From: Actinomycetota bacterium
GTDB taxonomy: Bacteria > Actinomycetota > Actinomycetes > Propionibacteriales > Propionibacteriaceae
Assembly: GCA_020161015.1 (NCBI GenBank)
Contig: JAIUOT010000014.1
Location: forward strand, 183,968 to 247,967
Direction: 5' to 3'
Length of the DNA stretch: 64,000 nucleotides
Position 1 is the stretch's first letter. Each line of letters starts with the position of its first letter. Under the pieces are notes generated by a model. It was not told the origin of the DNA and searched no databases. It saw only the letters and a program-made list of their open reading frames with translations. This document shows, piece after piece, positions 27,737 through 35,387 of this stretch. The position numbers and the translations under genes were made by a program.

Positions 27737-27832
27737 GTGAACCCCAGATCCCGCCGCCTCGTCGTGACCGGGGTCCTGGTGCTGCTGCTCATCCTCGTGG
27801 TGGTGGGCAGCGCCCTCGGACTCGGCAGGTAG
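27737..27832 (+). CDS. Possible 31-residue single-helix membrane protein
   Basis: A GTG start gives MNPRSRRLVVTGVLVLLL continuing through ILVVVGSALGLGR and a TAG stop. The basic N-terminus and one 20-residue hydrophobic helix fit a membrane microprotein. It is followed 10 nt later by a secreted-protein gene on the same strand. The evidence is the composition and position only; it could be chance. Confidence 0.4.
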   Translation: MNPRSRRLVVTGVLVLLLILVVVGSALGLGR

Positions 27833-27842
27833 GCTCCCGGCC

Positions 27843-28145
27843 ATGATCGTGGCTCTCCGCCGTGCGCTGGCTGCGCTGGCTCTTGGCGTCGCCCTGTCCG
27901 TCGGCGCCGCCGGTGCTGCGCAGGCCGAGACGCCGACACCCACTCCGACCGCGACGGCCACGACCTCCGTCCCCGCCTCGCCGTCGGCGAGCGGCCAGGC
28001 CACGAGTGAGGTCACCGCGGACGAGGGGTCGGTCGCCGACACCCCCGACCTGGCCCCGGACTCCTCCCGGCAGCTGTACGCGCTGGGCGCTGCCGGCCTG
28101 CTGGCGCTGGCGATGGCGGCCGTCGTCCTGCTGCGCCGGCGCTGA
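27843..28145 (+). CDS. Small cell-surface protein with signal peptide and C-terminal anchor
   Basis: A 100-residue protein. A signal peptide (residues 1-29, ending AAQAE), a Thr/Pro/Ser-rich stalk (30-72), then a hydrophobic helix (LYALGAAGLLALAMAAVVLL) and a terminal RRR. The order is that of sortase substrates, but no LPxTG precedes the helix (SSRQLY stands there), so it is probably held by the membrane helix itself. No catalytic domain. Function unknown. Confidence 0.7.
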   Translation: MIVALRRALAALALGVALSVGAAGAAQAETPTPTPTATATTSVPASPSASGQATSEVTADEGSVADTPDLAPDSSRQLYALGAAGLLALAMAAVVLLRRR

Positions 28146-28148
28146 GCC

Positions 28149-28799
28149 TCACGCGAGCTCGTTGAGCTCGATCACCACCCGGCGGAACACGTCAGGGAAG
28201 CCCGCCAGGACGCCCGCGTTCGGGTCCGGCACGGCGAACACGCCGACCTGGGGCAGGCCCGCCCCGCGCAGCCGCTCCAGCACGGGCTCGGCGAGGACGG
28301 CCTGGACGGCAGCGCTGTCCCCGCCGGTCACGAGGGCCTCGAGGCTGTCCACGCGCGGCAGGAGGACCTCCGCGGCGTCGGCGGCCGCGGCCCCGAAGGC
28401 ACGTCCGGCCTGGTTGGCGCGCCGCCGGGCGTAGCGCTGCTGGGACCAGCCGCCGGCCTTCGTCCGTCCCTGCACGTAGTGGCTGCCGTGGCGCCCGGCG
28501 AGGAGCTCCGCACCGTCGAACACACCCACGGCGTGGGCCTTGCGGCGCACGATCAGCGCGCCCACCAGCCGGGGACGGGTGGCCGACGCCACCAGTGCGG
28601 CGAGGGGGTCCGCGTCGGAGGGCAGCGGGCCCCACGCCAGCCGGACGCGCGCGCGTGCGCCGTCGGGGGCCTCGAGATAGACGAACGCCGCCGAGATGCG
28701 CACGGCGGGCCGGCCGTGGCGGGCCGCGAAACCGTCCAGCCAGCCGGCCAGGCGTTCGGGCGCCACGTTGACCATTCTCGGTACCGGCTGCTCGGGCAT
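28149..28799 (-). CDS. acVLRF1-type peptidyl-tRNA hydrolase (Vms1-like release factor)
   Basis: A 216-residue protein of the actinobacterial Vms1/eRF1-like family. The core motif is KAGGWSQQRYARRRANQA at mid-protein, including the Gln that corresponds to the GGQ-like catalytic glutamine of VLRF1 enzymes. HYVQGRTKAGGWSQQR and VGVFDGAELLAGRHGSHYV are typical. VLRF1 proteins release nascent chains from stalled large ribosomal subunits. Start alternatives are 28799 and an internal ATG at 28775 (MVNVAPERL). It is divergent from the DtxR gene. Confidence 0.85.
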   Translation of the reverse strand: MPEQPVPRMVNVAPERLAGWLDGFAARHGRPAVRISAAFVYLEAPDGARARVRLAWGPLPSDADPLAALVASATRPRLVGALIVRRKAHAVGVFDGAELLAGRHGSHYVQGRTKAGGWSQQRYARRRANQAGRAFGAAAADAAEVLLPRVDSLEALVTGGDSAAVQAVLAEPVLERLRGAGLPQVGVFAVPDPNAGVLAGFPDVFRRVVIELNELA

Positions 28800-28837
28800 G
28801 GCTATAGTCTGGCAAGCGGATCGCAGGGAGGAGGGGT

Positions 28838-29527
28838 ATGAGCGACCTCATCGACACCACGGAGATGTACCTGCGGACCATCTACGAGCTGGGCGAGGAA
28901 GGGATCCCGCCGCTGCGCGCCCGCATCGCGGAGCGCCTCAAGCAGAGCGGGCCGACCGTGTCCCAGACCGTCGCCCGCATGGAGCGCGACGGCCTGGTCA
29001 GCGTCCATCCCGACCGGCACCTGGTGCTCAGCCCCAAGGGGCTGGAGCTCGCGACCCGGGTGATGCGCAGGCACCGCCTTGCGGAACGGCTGCTGATCGA
29101 CGTGATCGGCCTGGAGTGGCCGCTGGTGCACGAGGAGGCGTGCCGCTGGGAGCACGTGATCTCGACCGACGTCGAGCGCCGGCTGGTCAGCATCCTCGAC
29201 CACCCGGTGCGGTCGCCGTACGGCAACCCGATCCCCGCGCTGGAGGAACTCGGGGTGGAGCCCGCCTCCGAGACGTTCCTGGACGGCGCGGAACTGCTCT
29301 CCCTGCGCCTGGCGGACGGCGAGCCGCACCAGGTCGTCGTGCGCCGCATGAGCGAGGCGATCCAGAACGATCCCACCCTGCTGGCCGCGATCCAGGCCGC
29401 CGGCGCACTGCCCGGCGTGCCCGTCCGTGCGGTGCTGGTGGGACACCGGCTGGTGCTCGGCGACGGCGACGCCGAGGCCGTCCTGCCGACCGTCGTGGCC
29501 GAGCACATCTTCGTCGCCGACGACTGA
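28838..29527 (+). CDS. DtxR/IdeR-family metal-dependent regulator
   Basis: A 229-residue repressor. The winged helix ([20 protein letters not shown], then [18 protein letters not shown]) is followed by the metal-binding/dimerisation domain with [31 protein letters not shown] and [15 protein letters not shown]; the Cys, Glu and His residues of the DtxR ancillary and primary sites are present. A C-terminal SH3-like domain ends [10 protein letters not shown]. It controls iron or manganese genes when metal-loaded. A strong GGAGGAGG ribosome site precedes the ATG, with a TATAGT -10-like box at 28803. Confidence 0.93.
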   Translation: MSDLIDTTEMYLRTIYELGEEGIPPLRARIAERLKQSGPTVSQTVARMERDGLVSVHPDRHLVLSPKGLELATRVMRRHRLAERLLIDVIGLEWPLVHEEACRWEHVISTDVERRLVSILDHPVRSPYGNPIPALEELGVEPASETFLDGAELLSLRLADGEPHQVVVRRMSEAIQNDPTLLAAIQAAGALPGVPVRAVLVGHRLVLGDGDAEAVLPTVVAEHIFVADD

Positions 29528-29602
29528 GCCGCCCGCCGCCGGGGAATACCCGCGGGGCCGGAGGGCGTTGTGGCGGAGTACCCGATCTGAAGGAAATCGA
29601 GA

Positions 29603-29968
29603 ATGGCAACCATCGCTGTCACCGAGGCCGATTTCGGTGAGACCATCAAGGACAACGGCATCGTCTTCGTGGACTTCTGGGCCGCGTGGTGCGGGCCGTG
29701 CCGGATGTTCGGGCCCGTGTTCGAGTCCGTCTCCGAAGCCAACCCGGACGCCGTGTTCGCGAAGGTCGACACCGACGCGGAGCGCGGACTGGCCTCCGGC
29801 CTGGGCATCTCCTCGATCCCCACGCTGATGGCCTTCCGCGACGGCTACCTCGTCTACCGTGAGGCCGGCGCCCTCAACAAGAACCAGTTCAGCCAGCTCG
29901 TCGAGCAGGTCAAGGGACTGGACATGGAGGCCCTCAAGGCCGAGGCGGAGGCCGCCCGGAAGGGCTGA
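29603..29968 (+). CDS. Thioredoxin
   Basis: A 121-residue single-domain thioredoxin: FVDFWAAWCGPCRMFGPVFE gives WCGPC at 29-33, SSIPTLMAFRDG is the cis-proline loop, and a Glu/Ala-rich C-terminal helix extends a little beyond TrxA. No signal peptide, so cytoplasmic. It is the second thioredoxin in the window (trxC is at 17795). It is monocistronic, 75 nt after dtxR, with GAAGGAAA as ribosome site. Confidence 0.93.
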   Translation: MATIAVTEADFGETIKDNGIVFVDFWAAWCGPCRMFGPVFESVSEANPDAVFAKVDTDAERGLASGLGISSIPTLMAFRDGYLVYREAGALNKNQFSQLVEQVKGLDMEALKAEAEAARKG

Positions 29969-29998
29969 GACACGCCGTAGTTCTTGTCACCCGTTGGG

Positions 29999-30027
29999 GT
30001 GACACCATCCGCGGCCCGACCTATACT
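29999..30027 (+). promoter_or_regulatory. Sigma-70-like promoter GTGACA-N17-TATACT
   Basis: The -35 box GTGACA (29999-30004) and -10 box TATACT (30022-30027) are separated by exactly 17 nt. Transcription would begin around 30034, at the base of the hairpin that follows. It points to the kinase-GH13 gene at 30192. Confidence 0.6.
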
Positions 30028-30034
30028 CGACTCA

Positions 30035-30065
30035 GGTTCCTGCCCCATCCCCCCGGGCAGGAACC
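30035..30065 (+). terminator. 11-bp hairpin with C-rich loop (terminator or leader element)
   Basis: GGTTCCTGCCC, loop CATCCCCCC, GGGCAGGAACC, then ACTTTCTTG. It can terminate the thioredoxin transcript 67 nt after its stop. Because a promoter sits directly in front, it may equally be the 5' end of the leader for the fusion gene. A second, weaker stem (GACCTC 30103-30108 with GAGGTC 30124-30129) follows. Confidence 0.65.
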
Positions 30066-30191
30066 ACTTTCTTGTGCACCTCCACCGCGACGCTGGCCGC
30101 GCGACCTCCTGACCCCATACGATGAGGTCAAACGATTTAGCCGGGCACGTTTCGCTACGCTGCTGCTGGCGACAACTCGCGAGGAGTGCAC

Positions 30192-32789
30192 ATGGACGTG
30201 AGCTTCCCTGACGTGGCCGACCTGGCCTCCGTCCCGACCGGTGACATGCCCGGTGACAAGGTGCAGATCGGCCCCGGCCACCTCGACAAGGCGCGGGCGG
30301 TCTTCCCCCGGCTGTGGCACCTGCTCGAACCGCTCCTCGCCGAGCCGCCGCATCGCGCGGTGGTCGCGGTGTGCGGCGGGTCCGGGGTCGGCAAGTCCGA
30401 GACCGGCTCCCTGCTCGCGTACGGACTCAACGCGCTCGGCGTCGGCAGTTACGTGCTCTCCGGCGACAACTACCCGCGGCGGGTGCCCGCGGCGAACGAC
30501 GCCGAACGGCTGCGCACCTTCCGGGTGGGCGCCGTCCAGGGGCTCGTGGCGCGCCACGCCTACACCGCCGACGTTCGCGAGGAGCTCGCGGCCCTGCAGG
30601 CGGCGGGGACGGACGCCGACCCGGCGCTGGTCACGGCCCACCCGTGGCTGGCGACCTACCAGCGGGCCGGACGCACGGCACTGGCCGGCTACCTGGGGAC
30701 GCCGAACGAGATCGACTTCGACGAGCTCAACGGCATCCTCGCCGCGTTCCACTCCGGGGCGGACGAACTCGTGCTCAAGCGCATGGGGCGCACCCCGGAC
30801 CAGCTGTGGTACGACGCGGTGGACGTCAGCGGCGTGCGGGTCATCGTGGTGGAGTGGACCCACGGCAACAACCCCAACCTGCACGGCGTCGACATCCCGA
30901 TCCTGCTGAACAGCACCCCCGAGGAGACCCTCGCGCACCGCAGGGCGCGCAGCCGTGACGGCGCGGTCGACAGCCCGTTCACCACGATGGTGCTCGGCAT
31001 CGAACAGCAACGGCTGCACGCGCAGGCCCCGCGCGCGGCGATCATCGTCTCCAAGTCCGGCGAACTGCTCGACTACGACGGCTACCGCGCGGCGATGGGC
31101 GCCGACCTGCCCGGTGCAGGGCCGATGCTGAACGTCTACCCCGACAGCATCGGCGGCACCCTGGCCGACCTGGTGACCTTCGTGCGCCGACCGGAACTCA
31201 AGGACGTGTTCAGCTCCGCCTACCTGCTGCCGAGCATCTTCAACACCGACCTCGACCGCGGCTTCTCGGTGATCGACTACGGGTTGTCCGAGGTGTACGC
31301 GACACCGGCCGACCTCGAGGCGCTGGCGGAGGAGGGGCTCGGCTTCAAGTTCGACTTCATCCTCAACCACGCGTCGGTGCTCTCGCCCCAGTTCCAGGAC
31401 ATCCTCGCCCGCGGCGAGCGGTCGAAGTACGCGGACTTCTTCATCGACTGGAACGCGTTCTGGGCCGGTCACGGCGAGCTGACGCCGGAGGGCTACGTGC
31501 AGCCCGATCCCGAGCTGGTCAAGGACATGTTCTTCCGCAAGCCGGGGCTCCCCATCCTGATGGTGCGGCTGCCGGACGGCAGGGAGAAGCCCTACTGGAA
31601 CACCTTCTACCAGGAGGTGCGCTACACCGCGCCGGACACCCAGCAGCTGATGCGCGCCGCCGGGCTCCAGTACGGCCGGGCAGAGGTGCTCGCCCACCGG
31701 CTGGCCGAGGCCCTCGCCGCGGGCCGGCGTCCCGCGGAGGCCGATTTCACCGGCTACGAGGCGGTGAAGTCCACGGTGGTCGACCTCGTGGAGTCGCAGC
31801 GGACCTACCTGGGCCAGATGGACCTGAACATCAACAGCCCGCTGGTGTGGGAGTTCTACGCCGACACCCTCGACCGGCTGGCCGCCTACGGCGCCAGGAT
31901 CGTGCGGCTGGACGCCTTCGCGTACGCGCCCAAGGCGCCCGGGGAGAAGAACTTCCTCAACGACCCCGGCACGTGGGACCTGCTCGCGCGCGTGAAGGAG
32001 CTGGCCGACCGCCGCGACCTGTTGCTCCTGCCGGAGATCCACTCCACCTACGCCGAGGGCATCCACGAGCTGATCTCGTCCAAGGGGTTCCTGACCTACG
32101 ACTTCTTCCTCCCCGGACTGCTGATCGACGCGCTCGACCGCAGCGACGCGTCCACGCTCAAGCGGTGGATCGGGGAACTGGTCGACAAGCGCATCCGGAC
32201 GGTGAACATGCTCGGCTGCCACGACGGCATCCCGCTGCTCGACCTGAAGGGGCTGCTGGACGAGGAGCGCATCCAGGGCCTCATCGACACCATCGTCGGG
32301 CGCGGCGGGTACGTGAAGGACCTGCACGGCGCGAAGAACATGTACTACCAGGTGAACGCCACCTACTACAGCGCGCTGGGCGAGAGTGACGCGCGCCTCG
32401 TGCTGGCGCGGGCGATCCAGCTGTTCATGCCGGGCAAGCCGCAGGTCTGGTACCTCGACCTGTTCGCGGGCCGGAACAACCACGCGGCGGTCGAGAAGGC
32501 CGGCTCGGGCGGGCACAAGGAGATCAACCGCACCAACCTGGGCATGGCCGACGTCCTCGCGGGCCTGGAGCAGCCGGTCGTGCAGCGGCAGCTGGAGCTG
32601 CTGCGCTTCCGCAACACCTTCGGCGCGTTCGGGTTCGACGCCGCCTGCGAGGTGGCGCAGACCTCGCCCGAGCGGCTGGTGGTCACCTGGCGCAAGGACG
32701 GGCTGTCCGCAACCCTCGATGCCGACCTCGCCGCGGAGACGTTCACGGTGACGGCGACCGGGGCCGACGGGGTGACCCGCACGATCTGA
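30192..32789 (+). CDS. Bifunctional P-loop kinase / GH13_18 sucrose-phosphorylase-like protein
   Basis: An 865-residue fusion. Residues about 1-295 form a P-loop kinase: Walker A GGSGVGKS at 62-69, then SGDNYPRR at 90-97 (uridine-kinase-like substrate loop) and VRVIVVEWTHGNN. Residues about 310-865 form a GH13 TIM barrel of subfamily 18 type: region I FDFILNH (387-393), nucleophile Asp574 in IVRLDAFAY, acid/base Glu615 in LLLPEIHSTY, and stabiliser Asp678 in GCHDGIPLLD. GH13_18 contains sucrose and glucosylglycerate phosphorylases, normally about 500 residues without any kinase. The ATG at 30192 has GAGGAG in front of it. Joint phosphorolysis and sugar phosphorylation is inferred. Confidence 0.85.
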   Translation: MDVSFPDVADLASVPTGDMPGDKVQIGPGHLDKARAVFPRLWHLLEPLLAEPPHRAVVAVCGGSGVGKSETGSLLAYGLNALGVGSYVLSGDNYPRRVPAANDAERLRTFRVGAVQGLVARHAYTADVREELAALQAAGTDADPALVTAHPWLATYQRAGRTALAGYLGTPNEIDFDELNGILAAFHSGADELVLKRMGRTPDQLWYDAVDVSGVRVIVVEWTHGNNPNLHGVDIPILLNSTPEETLAHRRARSRDGAVDSPFTTMVLGIEQQRLHAQAPRAAIIVSKSGELLDYDGYRAAMGADLPGAGPMLNVYPDSIGGTLADLVTFVRRPELKDVFSSAYLLPSIFNTDLDRGFSVIDYGLSEVYATPADLEALAEEGLGFKFDFILNHASVLSPQFQDILARGERSKYADFFIDWNAFWAGHGELTPEGYVQPDPELVKDMFFRKPGLPILMVRLPDGREKPYWNTFYQEVRYTAPDTQQLMRAAGLQYGRAEVLAHRLAEALAAGRRPAEADFTGYEAVKSTVVDLVESQRTYLGQMDLNINSPLVWEFYADTLDRLAAYGARIVRLDAFAYAPKAPGEKNFLNDPGTWDLLARVKELADRRDLLLLPEIHSTYAEGIHELISSKGFLTYDFFLPGLLIDALDRSDASTLKRWIGELVDKRIRTVNMLGCHDGIPLLDLKGLLDEERIQGLIDTIVGRGGYVKDLHGAKNMYYQVNATYYSALGESDARLVLARAIQLFMPGKPQVWYLDLFAGRNNHAAVEKAGSGGHKEINRTNLGMADVLAGLEQPVVQRQLELLRFRNTFGAFGFDAACEVAQTSPERLVVTWRKDGLSATLDADLAAETFTVTATGADGVTRTI

Positions 32790-32810
32790 GCCGGCAGGGC
32801 CGGCTCACGG

Positions 32811-33242
32811 TCAGCTCGCGCAGGCCGTGGGGCCGAACGCGCGCAGGCCCGCGGCCGGCACGAGCAGCAGTCCCGCCAGGGCCACGGAGGCCAGCGTGAC
32901 CGGCTGCTGCCCGATGAGGAAGGTCGCCGCGATCGTCATCACCGCCGGGCCGGCCGCGCAGGTGCTGGCGGTGGCCGGCGCGCCGGGGGAGGGCAGGTAG
33001 CTCGCCAGCACGAGGGCCCCGGCCACGCTGACCAGGGCCAGGACGCCGAGGATCGCGGGGCCGGTGCCCCAGCCCGCCACCGTGCCGTTGAGCGCGAACA
33101 GGGCCGCGGCGAGCAGGACGGCGGCCACGGTGTGGCGCGGCGTCCACGCCGTGCGCCAGTAGGCGGGGCCGGAGGCGGGCGTGGTCCGGACGGCTCCCGT
33201 CGAGCGGCGGACGCGGGCGAAGAACTCCTCGGGTGAACTCAT
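32811..33242 (-). CDS. Four-helix membrane protein, unknown family
   Basis: A 143-residue protein starting at ATG 33242. A short cytoplasmic N-terminus (MSSPEEFFARVRRSTGAVRT) precedes about four hydrophobic helices (TVAAVLLAAALFALNGTVAG, AILGVLALVSVAGALVLAS, AVMTIAATFLIG, VALAGLLLVPAAGL) and a short tail with one Cys. I do not recognise the family. Its ATG overlaps the stop of the zinc-knuckle gene upstream (ATGA), so the two are co-translated. Confidence 0.7.
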   Translation of the reverse strand: MSSPEEFFARVRRSTGAVRTTPASGPAYWRTAWTPRHTVAAVLLAAALFALNGTVAGWGTGPAILGVLALVSVAGALVLASYLPSPGAPATASTCAAGPAVMTIAATFLIGQQPVTLASVALAGLLLVPAAGLRAFGPTACAS

Positions 33243-33412
33243 CGCGCGGTGCCGAGAGGGCGGCGCGGGTACCAGTGGGCCGGACGCGCCGGGGCGTGGG
33301 CACAGGCGCAGCGCTGGCCGGCCGGGACCGCCGCGAGTACCTGCTCGACGTGCATGCCGCATCCCCGCCAGGTCGTCCGGCCGCAGTGGTCGCACACCGC
33401 TGGACTGCACAT
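33239..33412 (-). CDS. Small zinc-knuckle protein
   Basis: A 57-residue protein starting at ATG 33412. CDHCGRTTWRGCGMHVEQVL continues to AAVPAGQRCACAHAP. The arrangement C-x2-C, C, then C-x-C, together with GRTTWRGCGMHV, is a pattern shared by small actinobacterial zinc-ribbon proteins of unknown role. It leads a two-gene unit with the four-helix membrane protein, about 100 nt downstream of a CsoR-like palindrome. Confidence 0.75.
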   Translation of the reverse strand: MCSPAVCDHCGRTTWRGCGMHVEQVLAAVPAGQRCACAHAPARPAHWYPRRPLGTAR

Positions 33413-33510
33413 GGTCCCGCCTCTCCGATGCAGGCCGCCGGCCGGACGGTCCGGCGCCGGCCATGGTGAGTCAGCGTCCGGCACCGGGGCCGCCCGACCG
33501 GCGGTAACTC

Positions 33511-33526
33511 ATACCCCGGGGGGTAT
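33511..33526. promoter_or_regulatory. CsoR/CstR-type palindrome ATACCCC-GG-GGGGTAT
   Basis: A perfect 16-bp palindrome with the ATAC-Cn-Gn-GTAT pattern bound by CsoR-family copper or persulfide sensors. It lies in the 410-bp gap before the IS element, about 100 nt upstream of the zinc-knuckle gene read on the minus strand. No CsoR-family gene is in the window. Confidence 0.5.
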
Positions 33527-33599
33527 CGTACCAAAGGCCCGCGTCCCGTGCAGCCCACCCTCGCAGTGGACGGGCGGAGGCTAGGGTCGGGTCAGTGTC

Positions 33600-33822
33600 A
33601 GGGTGAGGGGTGCCGTCGTTGGTGGCGGTGGTTGGATCCTGATCATCAGCTGGCTGGCTCTTAGGGTCGATGCCCGTGTGGCGTTCATGCGTTTTGCCGT
33701 CGGCTGGTGTGAAGGAACCGGCCGGCGTGACTTGATAGGAGCGTGGCTTCGCCCCCACTGAGATGTGTCCGCCGACCGGCTCCGACCTTCCGTCACTGAT
33801 CAGGTGAAAGGAGGCAACCACC
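33600..33822 (+). ncRNA. Candidate bridge RNA region of the IS110 element
   Basis: IS110-group elements encode a structured bridge RNA in a long non-coding end upstream of the transposase; here that end is about 220 bp while the right end is almost absent, which is the expected layout. Inverted segments such as GCCGGCTCC-type and CCGACCGGC stretches are visible at 33715-33785. Exact RNA limits and guide loops cannot be drawn without structure modelling. Confidence 0.4.
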
Positions 33823-34878
33823 ATGGTTGTCATTGGCGCTGATGTTCACAAGGAGACGCACACGTTCGTCGCTGTTGATGCGGCGGGCCGCAAGCTCGGC
33901 CAGGTCACGGTGAAGGCTGTCACGGCCGGGCACGGGGAGGCGTTCGGGTGGGCGGTACGCGAGTTCGGGCCGGATCTGACCTGGGCGATCGAGGATTGTC
34001 GGCATTTGTCGGCCCGGTTGGAACGCGATCTGCTCACGATGGGTCAGAAGGTGGTGCGGGTGCCGCCGAAGATGATGGCCGAGCAGCGCCGGATCGCGCG
34101 CACTCGCGGTAAGTCCGACCCGATCGACGCGTTGGCGGTGGCGCGGGCCTGCCTGCGTGAGCCCGACCTGCCGGTCGCGTCCCACGACGAGGCGTCCCGG
34201 GAACTGAAACTCCTTGTGGACCGCCGGGAAACCTTGGTCCGGCAACGCACCGCGACCATCAACAGCCTGTTGTGGCGGGTCGACGAACTCGACCCCGGAC
34301 ACGCACCTGCAGCACGCTCGCTGGACCGCAAGAACACCCAGCAGCAGCTGCACTCCTGGCTCAACAGCCTCAGTGGTGTCGTGGCCGAGCTGGCCCTCGA
34401 AGAACTCGACGACATCATCACCCTCACCAGCCGGGCCGCGGTACTGGAACGACGAATCGCCAAGCTGGCCACCGCACAGGCGCCCGCCCTGCTCGCGCTT
34501 CCCGGATGCGGCCCGTTGACCGCAGCGAAACTCGTCGGAGAGACCGCTGGCGTGGCCAGGTTTGCGGCCGAGGCCAAGTTCGCCCGCCACGCCGGCATCG
34601 CGCCGATCCCGGTATGGTCAGGCCGGACCGAAGGTCGGGTACGCATGACCAGATCGGGGAACCGGCAACTCAACTGCGCGATCCACCGCATCGCGATCAC
34701 CCAGATCCGGCTCACCGACAGCCTCGGCAAGGCCTACTACGACAAGAAGAAGGACCAAGGCATGTCGACCACCGAAGCCCTCCGCTGCCTGAAACGACGA
34801 CTCGCCCGTATCGTCTTCAACACACTCAGAACCGACACCCAACGCCAAGCCACAACCGCACTCGCGGCAGCCGCTTGA
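33823..34878 (+). CDS. IS110-family DEDD transposase
   Basis: A 351-residue recombinase, intact. The N-terminal RuvC-like DEDD domain shows Asp6 in VIGADVHKETH, an acidic residue in LTWAIEDCRHLSARL, and SDPIDALAVARA. A coiled coil follows. The C-terminal Transposase_20 domain has LPGCGPLTAAKLVGE and FARHAGIAPIPVWSG, then GNRQLNCAIHRIAI, which contains the Ser-domain-like region of the family. No frameshift is seen, so the element may still be active. The G+C is lower than that of neighbouring genes, consistent with recent arrival. Confidence 0.95.
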   Translation: MVVIGADVHKETHTFVAVDAAGRKLGQVTVKAVTAGHGEAFGWAVREFGPDLTWAIEDCRHLSARLERDLLTMGQKVVRVPPKMMAEQRRIARTRGKSDPIDALAVARACLREPDLPVASHDEASRELKLLVDRRETLVRQRTATINSLLWRVDELDPGHAPAARSLDRKNTQQQLHSWLNSLSGVVAELALEELDDIITLTSRAAVLERRIAKLATAQAPALLALPGCGPLTAAKLVGETAGVARFAAEAKFARHAGIAPIPVWSGRTEGRVRMTRSGNRQLNCAIHRIAITQIRLTDSLGKAYYDKKKDQGMSTTEALRCLKRRLARIVFNTLRTDTQRQATTALAAAA

Positions 34879-34892
34879 CATAGGAGAAACGG

Positions 34893-35381
34893 ATGGAGAA
34901 CATCCCGGCCACCGTCATCGTGGTCTCCGACGAGATCGCGACCGGCGCGGACGAGAACCGGGCCGGCCCGGTCGCGGTCGAGCTGCTGGCCGCCCACGGG
35001 GCACGGGCGGACCTCGTGGTCGTCGGCGACGACCGGCAGGCGATCGCCGCTGCCGTGCGCCGCGCGATAGGGGGTGGGTCCCGGGTGGTGGTCACCTGTG
35101 GCGGCACGGGGATCGGCCCGCGCGACGTCACGGTCGAGGCCGTCGAGCCCCTGCTCGCCTACCGGCTGCCCGGGATCGGCGAGGAGATCCGCCGGCGCGG
35201 CGCCGCGCACGTCGCGTCCGCCCTGGTGTCGCGGGAGGTGGCCGGCGTGGTGGCCGGCGAGCCGCCGGTGTTCGTACTGACGGCCCCCGGCTCGCGTGGC
35301 GGGGTCCGGGACGCGATCGGCGTGGCCGGTCCGCTGCTGGCCCACATCGTCGCCCAGCTGGACGGTGCGGGCCACTTCTGA
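34893..35381 (+). CDS. MogA/MoaB-family molybdopterin protein, copy 1
   Basis: A 162-residue MoCF-binding domain protein: IPATVIVVSDEIATG, then VVVTCGGTGIGPRDVTVEAVEP (family signature with the GGTG loop) and LPGIGEEIRRRGAAHV. MogA/MoaB proteins adenylylate molybdopterin before molybdenum insertion by MoeA. A second paralogue lies at 50543-51031. The IS110 element ends just 5' of its ribosome site, so its native promoter has probably been displaced. It converges with narK2 at a 6-bp gap. Confidence 0.88.
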   Translation: MENIPATVIVVSDEIATGADENRAGPVAVELLAAHGARADLVVVGDDRQAIAAAVRRAIGGGSRVVVTCGGTGIGPRDVTVEAVEPLLAYRLPGIGEEIRRRGAAHVASALVSREVAGVVAGEPPVFVLTAPGSRGGVRDAIGVAGPLLAHIVAQLDGAGHF

Positions 35382-35387
35382 GGGGCC

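Larger units (their letters stand above)
33595..34885 (+). mobile_element. IS110-family insertion sequence
   Basis: It comprises about 225 bp of non-coding left end, one DEDD transposase gene and a very short right end of under 15 bp. The neighbours show the insertion: a TAGGGT promoter-like box at about 33582 on the left, and AGGAGAAACGG plus ATG of the mogA-like gene on the right, which look like the separated promoter and ribosome site of one gene. IS110 elements lack obvious terminal inverted repeats and target duplications, so both ends are estimates (within about 15 bp). Confidence 0.85.

Noticed and set aside
30035..30065. Firm assignment as 6C RNA
   Set aside because: The 6C family needs two hairpins with C-rich loops; only one loop here has six cytosines.
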